The translations under genes and the position numbers were made by a program. A stretch of 64,000 nt of DNA from Ashinkailepas kermadecensis (lineage: Eukaryota > Arthropoda > Thecostraca > Neolepadidae): the NCBI GenBank assembly GCA_034440615.1, contig JAOTOM010004753.1, positions 347,501-411,500 on the forward strand, given 5' to 3'. Shown one piece after another: positions 59,201 through 64,000 of the stretch. The notes under the pieces are model-generated. The model searched no databases. It had not been told where the DNA came from and saw nothing but the letters and a program-made list of their open reading frames with translations. Each line of letters begins with the position of its first letter. Position 1 is the first letter of the stretch.

Positions 59201-61265
59201 GACCTGACGCAGCTCTGTACGGTGTCGTGACACCCCCAGGACCTGACGCAGCTCTGTACGGTGTCGTGACACCCCAGGACCTGACGCAGCTGTGTACGGT
59301 GTCGTGACACCCCCAGGACCTGACGCAGCTGTGTACGGTGTCGTGACACCCCAGGACCTGACACAGCTGTGTACGGTGTCGTGACACCCCCAGGACCTGA
59401 CAGCTGTGTACGGTGTCATGACACCCCAGGACCTGACACAGCTGTATACGGTGTCGTGACACCCCCAGGACCTGACGCAGCTCTGTACGGTGTCGTGACA
59501 CCCCCAGGACCTGACGCAGCTGTGTACGGTGTCGTGACACCCCCAGGACCTGACGCAGCTCTGTATGGTGTCATGACACCCCCAGGACCTGACGCAGCTG
59601 TGTACGGTGTCGTGACACCCCCAGGACCTGACACCCCCAGGACCTGACGCAGCTCTGTATGGTGTCATGACACCCCCAGGACCTGACGCAGCTGTGTACG
59701 GTGTCGTGACACCCTAGGACCTGACGCAGCTGTGTACGGTGTCGTGACACCCCCAGGACCTGACGCAGCTCTGTACGGTGTCGTGACACCCCCAGGACCT
59801 GACGCAGCTGTGTACGGTGTCGTGACACCCCCAGGACCTGACGCAGCTGTGTACGGTGTCATGACACCCCCAGGACCTGACGCAGCTCTGTATGGTGTCA
59901 TGACACCCCCAGAACCTGACACAGCTGTGTATGGTGTCGTGCCGGCGGCCGGGCCCGGACCCGACCTCGTGTCGCCCGCTGGCCGGCCCGGTGCCGCTGC
60001 CGGCCGGCACCAGCTGCGACAACACCACCGGCTACTGCGACGTGTTCGGCCGCTGTCGGCCGTACCAGTCGGACGGGCCCCTGGCGCGCGTGCGCCGCCT
60101 GCTCTTCACCAGCCAGGGCCGCAGCGATCTGGCCGTCTGGCTGCAGGTATGTCGCGCTGACCTTGCTCGGCTTCAGGCGCGCTGTGTCGACCTTGCTCGG
60201 CTTCAGGCCGACCTTGCTCGGCTTCAGGCCGACCTTGCTCGACAGCAATATTCCCACTTATCTGCCATCTGTTCCGTTTGCCATCCGGCTGGTTCATTAC
60301 TGCTCATACCATCAGCACCAGCTCAACTGGCTGTCAGGAATGGGACGTATGGATGACTATCTTACGTATTGACTGATGTGTCTAATTGCAACCTGGGCAG
60401 CAGTTGCCGCGGTAGCCATAGCAAAATAGCCATGACAGACGCAATAGCCACACGTGTCACACAATAACCATGACTACGATATCAGTTTCCTCAGTCATTT
60501 TATGGTTGTCATGAATGTCGCTATCAGTGTTGTCATTGTTCTGGTAGTCATAATGACCATAGCTACGTGCTGCGTGTGATTGCCGCACTGCCATAGTGAT
60601 TGCTAGTGTAAGGCGCCTGCGGGGGCGTTGGACGAGCCAGAACAAGTTCTGAAATCGCGCGGAAGTCGAATATCCGTGTATGTCAGTCACAGGCAGTTTT
60701 GGACACATCGAGCCGTTCAGTATTTGAGTTCCGAAGAGGACGAGTGAACACAGGCTCCTGCGCGCTGTTGTTTTGCCAGCCAAGTGGCCGTGACCGGTCA
60801 CCACACGGTTCTCTGGTCGCGGGGTCCAGCAGGCCGGCCAGGTCGTAGCGTGCAATAAGGGATTATCCGGCTGTTTGTTCTCCGGGGAGTGCAGCGAGTA
60901 AAGCCTAGTATTTCCGGGCCGGGCTCTGAGGTGAACTTTTCCAGCTGTACTCGCCTGGACCCCAGCCTCGCTCGTGACTAAGATGATGCAGTCGGTTCCG
61001 CCTGCGAGGCGTGTTACGCGACGCACCACACAGTGCTCGTGATGATCGCTGTGTGTGGCCGTGTCGTGACGCAGTGTGACGTGTGCCGCAGCGCAAGTGG
61101 TGGGCGGCGCTGCTGGCGGTGGCGGCGGTCATACTGCTGCTGGCGCTGACTGTGCGCTGCGCCGCCGTCCACACGCCGTCCTCCAACCCGCTGCGTCCGC
61201 CAGCACGTCGCCTGACTGACACCCTGCACCACCCCGTGGACGCGCTCGGTCTACCCCCGCGCAAG
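38244..61265 (+). CDS. ADAM10: ADAM10 / Kuzbanian disintegrin metalloprotease (14 exons seen, C-terminus incomplete)
   Basis: Fourteen exons joined by GT-AG introns give an uninterrupted 772-codon frame, with every phase matching. Domains by residue: signal peptide 1-18; prodomain to 210 with candidate cysteine switch C175 (GERCG) and furin site RQRR 207-210; catalytic domain 211 to about 485 with [12 protein letters not shown] (418-429; H418, H422 and H428 bind zinc, E419 is catalytic) and Met-turn M449; disintegrin and Cys-rich region from [16 protein letters not shown] to GYCDVFGRC; transmembrane helix about 717-735 and juxtamembrane HTPSSNP 741-747. The last motif, GPLAR and TGYCDVFxRC are specific to ADAM10 rather than ADAM17. 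The family sheds membrane proteins, including Notch and its ligands, at the cell surface. The frame reaches a donor at 61265; the final tail exon was not found. Human ADAM10 is 748 residues. Confidence 0.95.
38594..38938 (+). mobile_element. tRNA-like SINE in ADAM10 intron 1
   Basis: Head CCCCGGTAGCTCCGTTGGTT resembles Pol III box A, and GGTTCACTTCG about 50 bp later resembles box B. A conserved-looking GCACGTTAAACTCTTGG body follows, and the element ends in (ACA)n (38913-38930). No clear TSD. It is related in design, not in sequence, to the SINE at 22212-22399. Confidence 0.65.
39133..39408 (+). CDS. ADAM10: ADAM10 exon 2 (prodomain)
   Basis: 276 nt; acceptor CCGTTCCTTAG (an alternative AG at 39143-39144 is also in phase); phase 1 in and out; donor GTGAGG. 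It reads [20 protein letters not shown], a run of six Gly, then [19 protein letters not shown] and YSGIVRG. This parallels the ADAM10 prodomain pattern (YIRHYEGLSY ... FHAHGRHFNLRM ... YTGHIYG). Confidence 0.88.
39975..40555 (+). repeat. 77-bp tandem array carrying exon 3 acceptor copies (intron 2)
   Basis: Eight units at an exact 77-bp spacing (CGGCAGG at 40011, 40088, 40165, 40242, 40319, 40396, 40473, 40550). Each unit holds ACCCCGCGGCAG followed by GCTTCCCCGACTCGCTGGTG and TACGGCTC, that is, the exon 3 acceptor and its first 30 exon bases. The eighth copy runs into the real exon at 40556. All three plus-strand frames stay open because 77 is not a multiple of three and units lack stops. 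Confidence 0.96.
40556..40738 (+). CDS. ADAM10: ADAM10 exon 3 (prodomain)
   Basis: 183 nt; phase 1 in and out; donor GTGAGA. It reads [20 protein letters not shown], then [20 protein letters not shown] and [16 protein letters not shown]. This matches ADAM10 prodomain features GRFEGFI, YVEP and HSVIYHEDD. One N-glycosylation sequon NVT. Confidence 0.93.
41712..41803 (+). CDS. ADAM10: ADAM10 exon 4 (prodomain, cysteine switch)
   Basis: 92 nt; acceptor GCGTCTTTCAG; phase 1 in, phase 0 out; donor GTGAGT. It reads [20 protein letters not shown], then an acidic run EDDEEDEIF. The single Cys (C175) sits where ADAM10 has the GGCADHS cysteine switch, which keeps the zymogen inactive by binding zinc. 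The acidic tail is unlike the human protein. Confidence 0.85.
42290..42375. other. Homopolymer patch, possible consensus error
   Basis: Runs of C, T, C, T and A of 8-25 bases follow one another in 80 bp, inside an otherwise CTCCC-rich, decayed part of the intron 4 array. This looks more like poor consensus than biology. Confidence 0.45.
42486..42763 (+). repeat. 36-bp tandem array carrying exon 5 acceptor copies (intron 4)
   Basis: Eight CAG(C/T)(C/T)CCACTCC starts at exact 36-bp spacing (42486, 42522, 42558, 42594, 42630, 42666, 42702, 42738). The unit CCACTCCATCTCCCAG-AGCCTGTCCAG parallels the real edge CCACTCCGTCTCCGCCTCCAG-ACCCTGTCCGG at 42763/42764. More diverged copies seem to extend back to about 42170. 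Confidence 0.93.
42764..42904 (+). CDS. ADAM10: ADAM10 exon 5 (furin site and start of protease domain)
   Basis: 141 nt, phase 0 in and out; acceptor CTCCGCCTCCAG, donor GTAAGA. It begins [24 protein letters not shown] (207-210) is a furin-type maturation site at the expected place. It continues [20 protein letters not shown], matching the ADAM10 start NTCQLYIQTDHLFFKYYG. Confidence 0.93.
43334..43548 (+). repeat. 83-bp tandem repeat carrying exon 6 acceptor copies (intron 5)
   Basis: Two full 83-bp copies plus the real edge. GGCAG-TTTGGCGGTGACGTG occurs with junctions at 43378/43379, 43461/43462 and, at the real exon, 43548/43549. The rest of the unit (GCCTGCACTGGCTAGTCATG) is also shared. 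Confidence 0.95.
43549..43695 (+). CDS. ADAM10: ADAM10 exon 6 (protease domain)
   Basis: 147 nt, phase 0 in and out; donor GTACGT. It reads [20 protein letters not shown], then [20 protein letters not shown] and LQFQLQKLL. This corresponds to the ADAM10 stretch [20 protein letters not shown]. Sequon NIS present. Confidence 0.94.
44279..45050 (+). repeat. 27-bp tandem array carrying exon 7 acceptor copies (intron 6)
   Basis: About 28 units, mostly 27 bp: GTCACCTCAG-GTCACGGACGGCACCGT. The real exon edge is GTCACCTCAG-ATCACGGACACC at 45050/45051. One 25-30 bp irregular unit set lies near 44740-44830. Confidence 0.96.
45051..45252 (+). CDS. ADAM10: ADAM10 exon 7 (protease domain)
   Basis: 202 nt, phase 0 in, phase 1 out; donor GTGGGT. 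It reads [20 protein letters not shown], then [20 protein letters not shown] and [20 protein letters not shown]. It aligns with the ADAM10 segment [35 protein letters not shown]. Confidence 0.95.
45767..45951 (+). CDS. ADAM10: ADAM10 exon 8 (zinc-binding site)
   Basis: 185 nt, phase 1 in, phase 0 out; acceptor CTGATCACAG, donor GTCAGT. It reads [20 protein letters not shown], then [20 protein letters not shown] and [14 protein letters not shown]. It holds H418, E419 and H422 of the HExGHxxGxxHD motif; the third zinc ligand, H428, is the first codon of exon 9, over 3.2 kb away. Confidence 0.96.
45952..46360 (+). repeat. Array with exon 8 donor copies and (CACGC)n (start of intron 8)
   Basis: Degenerate copies of the exon 8 end plus donor recur: TTCGCGAAAGAGATCGGCCA to GGCTCGCCG-GTCAGTCTC with junction 46053/46054, and TTCGGCTCGCCG-GTCAGTCTC with junction 46326/46327. 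Between them, 46064-46252 is about 37 copies of the pentamer CACGC, and CACGT/CACAT variants flank it. Confidence 0.95.
46502..47905. repeat. 16-bp tandem array with orientation switch: large imperfect palindrome (intron 8)
   Basis: From 46502 to about 47440 units read GCGCAAATGTACGTA(A/T). From about 47445 to 47905 they read in reverse complement, (A/T)TACGTACATTTGCGC. The turn-around is near 47444 (AATGTACGTACATTT). About 55 forward and 28 reverse units; many vary at one or two bases. Confidence 0.95.
48000..48365 (+). repeat. 40-bp tandem array (intron 8)
   Basis: Nine units of GGTGACGGTGTGTTGTTGCC-GGGGTGGCGGCGGCCATGGGA with small deletions. Unlike the other arrays, it does not match a neighbouring exon edge. 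Confidence 0.93.
49209..49395 (+). CDS. ADAM10: ADAM10 exon 9 (third zinc ligand, Met-turn)
   Basis: 187 nt, phase 0 in, phase 1 out; acceptor GTGCCCGCAG, donor GTCAGT. It begins [20 protein letters not shown], then [20 protein letters not shown] with Met-turn M449, then [20 protein letters not shown]. It follows the ADAM10 pattern HDS..[24 protein letters not shown]. Confidence 0.96.
49420..49760 (+). repeat. GGTGGTGGGACTGAGGG array (intron 9)
   Basis: About 14 imperfect units of 22-28 bp beginning 25 bp after the exon 9 donor. The unit's GGACTGAGGGCCGGGG loosely resembles the donor flank GTCAGTGAGCGCCGGG, but the match is too weak to call a junction copy. Confidence 0.85.
50539..50716 (+). 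CDS. ADAM10: ADAM10 exon 10 (disintegrin domain)
   Basis: 178 nt, phase 1 in, phase 2 out (an alternative AG at 50531-50532 is also in phase). It reads [40 protein letters not shown], then [18 protein letters not shown]. [16 protein letters not shown] followed by CCF is the disintegrin start of ADAM10. Further CAGGTCAGG junctions downstream could serve as alternative donors. Confidence 0.93.
50717..51215 (+). repeat. 70-92 bp tandem array carrying exon 10 donor copies (intron 10)
   Basis: Each unit has AACCAGTC(G/T)GCCGTCGGCTG...CGCACACAGTGCAG-GTCAGG, the last 45 bases of exon 10 plus its donor. Junction copies end at 50808, 50895, 50972, 51042, 51119 and 51196 (spacing 92, 87, 77, 70, 77, 77). 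Some copies have an in-frame TAG (ACATAGTGC). Confidence 0.95.
51693..51870 (+). CDS. ADAM10: ADAM10 exon 11 (disintegrin/Cys-rich)
   Basis: 178 nt, phase 2 in, phase 0 out; acceptor CTGTGCGCAG, donor GTGAGC. It reads [20 protein letters not shown], then [20 protein letters not shown] and [19 protein letters not shown]. It matches SPSQGPCC..QC, C..DSDCAREGICNG and CPASDPKPNFTDC of ADAM10. Confidence 0.95.
51871..52200 (+). repeat. 45-55 bp degenerate array carrying exon 11 donor copies (intron 11)
   Basis: Units of the form GTCAGA(G/A)(G/T)GGATCAAAGGTGGGCCGTCA recur six to seven times. The real edge is GTCAGAGGGGGTCAAAG-GTGAGCGGCGG. Copies have drifted more than in other introns, so this array looks older. 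Confidence 0.88.
52444..52530 (+). repeat. 29-bp repeat, three copies (intron 11)
   Basis: GCTGCTTCAGAGTGGTAGGC-TGTTGTATT repeated three times, nearly exact. It is not a copy of an exon edge. Confidence 0.95.
53520..53603 (+). CDS. ADAM10: ADAM10 exon 12 (Cys-rich)
   Basis: 84 nt, phase 0 in and out; acceptor GCGCCGCAG, donor GTAATG. It reads [20 protein letters not shown], then GLTSGDTQ. It matches [20 protein letters not shown] of ADAM10. Confidence 0.95.
53604..54045 (+). repeat. 47-bp tandem array carrying exon 12 donor copies (start of intron 12)
   Basis: CACGCAG-GTAATGGTGCTG recurs with CAG at 53648, 53695, 53744, 53791, 53839, 53897, 53947 and 53994 after the real donor at 53601-53603. 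The unit is the last 10 exon bases plus 37 bp of intron (47-58 bp spacing). Confidence 0.96.
54046..54864. other. Unique part of intron 12
   Basis: Between the donor-derived and acceptor-derived arrays. A poor copy of family B-like GGGGGCACTGGAGACATG sequence is present near 54130; no exon seen. Confidence 0.4.
54865..59912 (+). repeat. 39-bp array of ~130 exon 13 acceptor copies (end of intron 12)
   Basis: Unit ACACCCCCAG-GACCTGACGCAGCTGTGTAC-GGTGTCGTG, 37-39 bp, repeated over 5 kb. The real exon 13 edge is ACACCCCCAG-AACCTGACACAGCTGTGTAT-GGTGTCGTG at 59912/59913, where CCGG replaces ACAC. In the exon frame most decoys read DLTQLCTVS then stop. Other frames are open for hundreds of codons on both strands, giving spurious proteins. 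Confidence 0.98.
59913..60146 (+). CDS. ADAM10: ADAM10 exon 13 (Cys-rich to stalk)
   Basis: 234 nt, phase 0 in and out; donor GTATGT. It begins [20 protein letters not shown], matching ELCHVCCMKKMDPSTC of ADAM10, then [20 protein letters not shown] and [17 protein letters not shown]. TGYCDVFxRC and GPLAR are ADAM10 hallmarks. The first 30 bases are shared with the array upstream, so the exact acceptor used needs transcript data. Confidence 0.93.
60147..60245 (+). repeat. 20-bp repeat after exon 13 donor (intron 13)
   Basis: ACCTTGCTCGGCTTCAGGCC in four copies. GGCTTCAGGCGCGCTG loosely matches the donor edge GGCTGCAGGTATGTCGCGCTG, so this may be a young or weak junction-derived repeat. Confidence 0.85.
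61092..61265 (+). CDS. ADAM10: ADAM10 exon 14 (transmembrane and juxtamembrane)
   Basis: 174 nt, phase 0; acceptor GTGTGCCGCAG, donor GTGAGA. It reads [20 protein letters not shown], then [20 protein letters not shown]. The hydrophobic helix followed by HTPSSNP-x-xPP is diagnostic of ADAM10. If the donor is not used, the frame continues without family resemblance to a stop at 61538. Confidence 0.94.
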
Positions 61266-63507
61266 GTGAGACGGTGTGGCCGAGGAGGTAGCCAGCCTGG
61301 TCGGCCCTCGGGCGGCAGCGGTGTCCCAGTCGGCAGGTCAAATCCATGTGTCTCCGACAGTGTTCGTGGTAGGCACACAACACACAGCCAGGCTGATTCC
61401 GACAGGCATTGCTGTAGCGGCGACAAGCCCTCTGCGCAGTTATCGGGAACGCTCGAGCTCGATGAAGCGTATCTGAAGAAGGTGACATTCCGGTGGCCCT
61501 TCACTACTGCCCACCAAAAACATTTCGTGCTGTGTTGAATGAGTATTGGTGATGTGCAGCTATTCTCACAGCCGTGCGCAAAGCGCAGCTCAATCTGGAC
61601 TCCAAGTCCAACTTGGATTTCAGATTAGCTGAACAGATTGCACCGAGCGTGCGCCATGATTCGCCGCCGTGCCAACTGTGAGTTTTCGGCACTCCAGGTA
61701 GGGCTAAGACTCATTGGGCTCTTACTGTCGGTGGGTGGTTACCGTAGCTCGGGTGTCCTGACTGAATATGCGAATTGGTCTTATAAACGTGGACGATATA
61801 ATGATAAATTGTAACCAATTAACATCACTTTTAATCACGATTAGCATAATATACACCATGTTACACCACGTTATACAGACCAATACTATAGGTATCCTAG
61901 GTGAGACTTACTACCTCTTTGGAGAAACTCGGATCCCTCCAATGTTGGAAGAAGTCTCTCCAGTAATTAGATATTCTATCCTGGGATGAATTCAGCAGCT
62001 TTGGCATTGCTGCCCCCAATAAATTATTTGAAGCTCCGTCCAGGGTCAATATTCGGGATTATAACACATTTGAGTCAAATAACTTAACATGATGTGATGA
62101 ATGGAGCAGCTTTGCCTGACGAGATCTGATGTCGGATATGACACCATAAACGTGCTACACACTCGCAATCTGTTTTCCAAGTCCTGCACAAATTACCACC
62201 TGTATTTGTCCTGGACGCGGGAACACCGGGACCTGGCGAGAGGTTGGGGTGGGGCGAATATAACGCCACCAGCCGGTCGCGGGACGCGAGTCGAAACGGT
62301 CGGAACCGCTCGACGGCGACGCAGTGACGACGACGGCTGCCGCACGTGTTGTGGCGGCCGCGGTAGTCTGGCGGATCGGTGATTGTTGGGAAGTAGCGCG
62401 TGAGTGCGGCCTGCGACCGACAGCCTGGGGGCTGCGTCCGGCCGGCCGCACCGGCATTCTGCTGTCGATGGAGCCGACTGGCAGCCATTGTCCGCGGGTC
62501 TCTGCTGGGCGGCTGCCCCCATAGCGGCGGCCGTGTGTACCGTCCGTGTCGGACGTGGTGCTGGCCAGGCCGGGCAGGTGTCAGATGGTGTCAGATAGTG
62601 TTGGACGGGTGTTACACGGGCTCCGACAGCGGCGGCCGTGTGTACCGTCCGTGTCGGACGTGGTTCCGGTCAAGCTGGGTCTGGTCTGGTGTGATGGTCA
62701 AATGGTGTGAAACAGGTGTCAGATGGTGTGAGACAGGAGTCAGATGAGTCAGACGTGCGTCACACGACAGTAGGCGATGACAGACAGCCGACCGGTTTGC
62801 ACTTGTGCACTGTATGTGCATGGCGCGGTATTCACCGCACTTGGGGATGTCAGACGGACCTGACTCATTACACGACAAATCGACAAGTGAATGGGACAAA
62901 AGGTAATGCGAAGGTTATGTGATATCAGGAGGGGTGGAGCCTCGTTGGGGTGTTCAGTTCTCACTCTCGCTGCCCTTTCTTCTGCCTCGGGAAGTGCGAA
63001 TTACCAAGACCTCGTTCGAGCGACTTAGGTGTGGTGCACGAAACACAGCGTCTTGGCAGGCTGCAGTGGTACGCACTCGGTGTGCGTGTGCACTTATCAA
63101 CATACAGGACTACTCACATCCGCCCCCGGCCTTCCTGGTCTCAAACACCGTGATCTCCTGGATCACGCTGATGTGACACGGAAAACCGTGACAAATGCGG
63201 GTACTGCTCTGGTGAAGAGTGGGTGATGATATTCCTGAAGATTATCCCTTACCTTCCAGCCCCCTCCTAAACGCTACTGGGTTCTGGTTAAGCGTTTTGA
63301 GTTTCTAATTGTCCTTTCTATCCCTGTAATAATTGGTCCTGAATTTGAATTAGCACCAAAATTTATCCAACATTCGTCCAGGCTTATTGACCTTTTAATC
63401 CGACCAAGCGAATGACTTGGTGTCAATTCCCGCAATCAGCCGTCACCGAACCGGTCGTCGGCAGTTGGGTTAATGTGCGGACTGGGGAAGGAGGATAGTC
63501 GAGTATT

Positions 63508-63510
<3 letters not shown>
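61266..63510. other. Downstream of ADAM10 exon 14, no further exon recognised
   Basis: The final cytoplasmic exon (Arg/Pro-rich in other species) was looked for and not found; it may lie past the window. Short tandem duplication at 62555-62660 (GGCGGCCGTGTGTACCGTCC twice, about 100 bp apart) and GTCAGATGGTGTGA-type repeats at 62580-62750. Confidence 0.4.
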
Positions 63511-63813
<303 letters not shown>

Positions 63814-64000
63814 AGAGAAGGGGGGGAATTATTGTTGGAGCCCAACGTATAGAGGAAATCAGTGCTGTCAATTTCGTTGCTGGGGATCGCTTCATAAAGT
63901 CTCATCTCAAGGGAGCAAGAAGTTGGTGGGGCCAAGACAAAATAGTGAGGCTCACCAAAGGTACATGAAATTCCATCACTGACGATGATTATCTTCAGAA

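Noticed and set aside
54950..60028. Dozens of long open frames on both strands, up to 412 codons
   Set aside because: All come from the 39-bp (13-codon) acceptor array; frames are open because unit length is divisible by three, not because of selection on protein.

Overview
This is nuclear DNA from an arthropod. The evidence is intron-containing genes with GT-AG splice sites, two chitin-binding (Rebers-Riddiford) cuticle-protein loci, a TTAGG-type repeat core (the usual arthropod telomere motif) inside one transposon, and an ADAM10/Kuzbanian gene. GC-rich exons sit in a repeat-laden background. A crustacean is plausible, but the sequence alone does not settle the lineage. No bacterial-type genes, rRNA genes or CRISPR arrays were seen.

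Layout. 1-3.1 kb: three minus-strand exons of a WDR76/CMR1-like gene, running off the left edge. 3.8-4.9 kb: a fold-back transposon with a perfect 8-bp target-site duplication (TSD). 6.4-7.3 kb: a decayed Ty3/gypsy-type integrase on the minus strand. 9.7-10.0 kb: one exon of a cuticle protein. 13.0-16.3 kb: a hAT-like transposase remnant whose 896-bp end has been copied in inverted orientation. 18.2-20.0 kb: a cuticle-protein gene on the minus strand, nearly complete. Its 5' intron repeat array is split by a 5.5-kb minisatellite-filled element (20.18-25.66 kb). 26-37 kb: mostly dispersed repeats, with two more TSD-flanked elements. 38.2-61.3 kb: an ADAM10/Kuzbanian metalloprotease on the plus strand, 14 exons that join in phase to 772 codons. 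It has a signal peptide, prodomain with a candidate cysteine switch, furin site RQRR, HExGHxxGxxHD zinc site, disintegrin and Cys-rich regions, transmembrane helix and the HTPSSNP juxtamembrane motif. The last part of its cytoplasmic tail was not found. The window closes with a (GA)n/(GGGACA)n microsatellite.

The strongest unexplained structure is a rule shared by at least three genes: intronic tandem arrays are built from copies of the neighbouring exon-intron junction. The repeat unit carries the splice acceptor or donor plus the adjoining exon bases, and the real exon edge is the terminal copy of the array. It is visible in ADAM10 introns 2, 4, 5, 6, 8, 10, 11, 12 (both ends) and weakly 13, in the WDR76-like intron at 99-1062, and in the cuticle gene. 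The largest case places about 130 decoy copies of the exon 13 acceptor over 5 kb, most followed by an in-frame stop. Most long open frames in the window are side effects of these arrays and are not genes.
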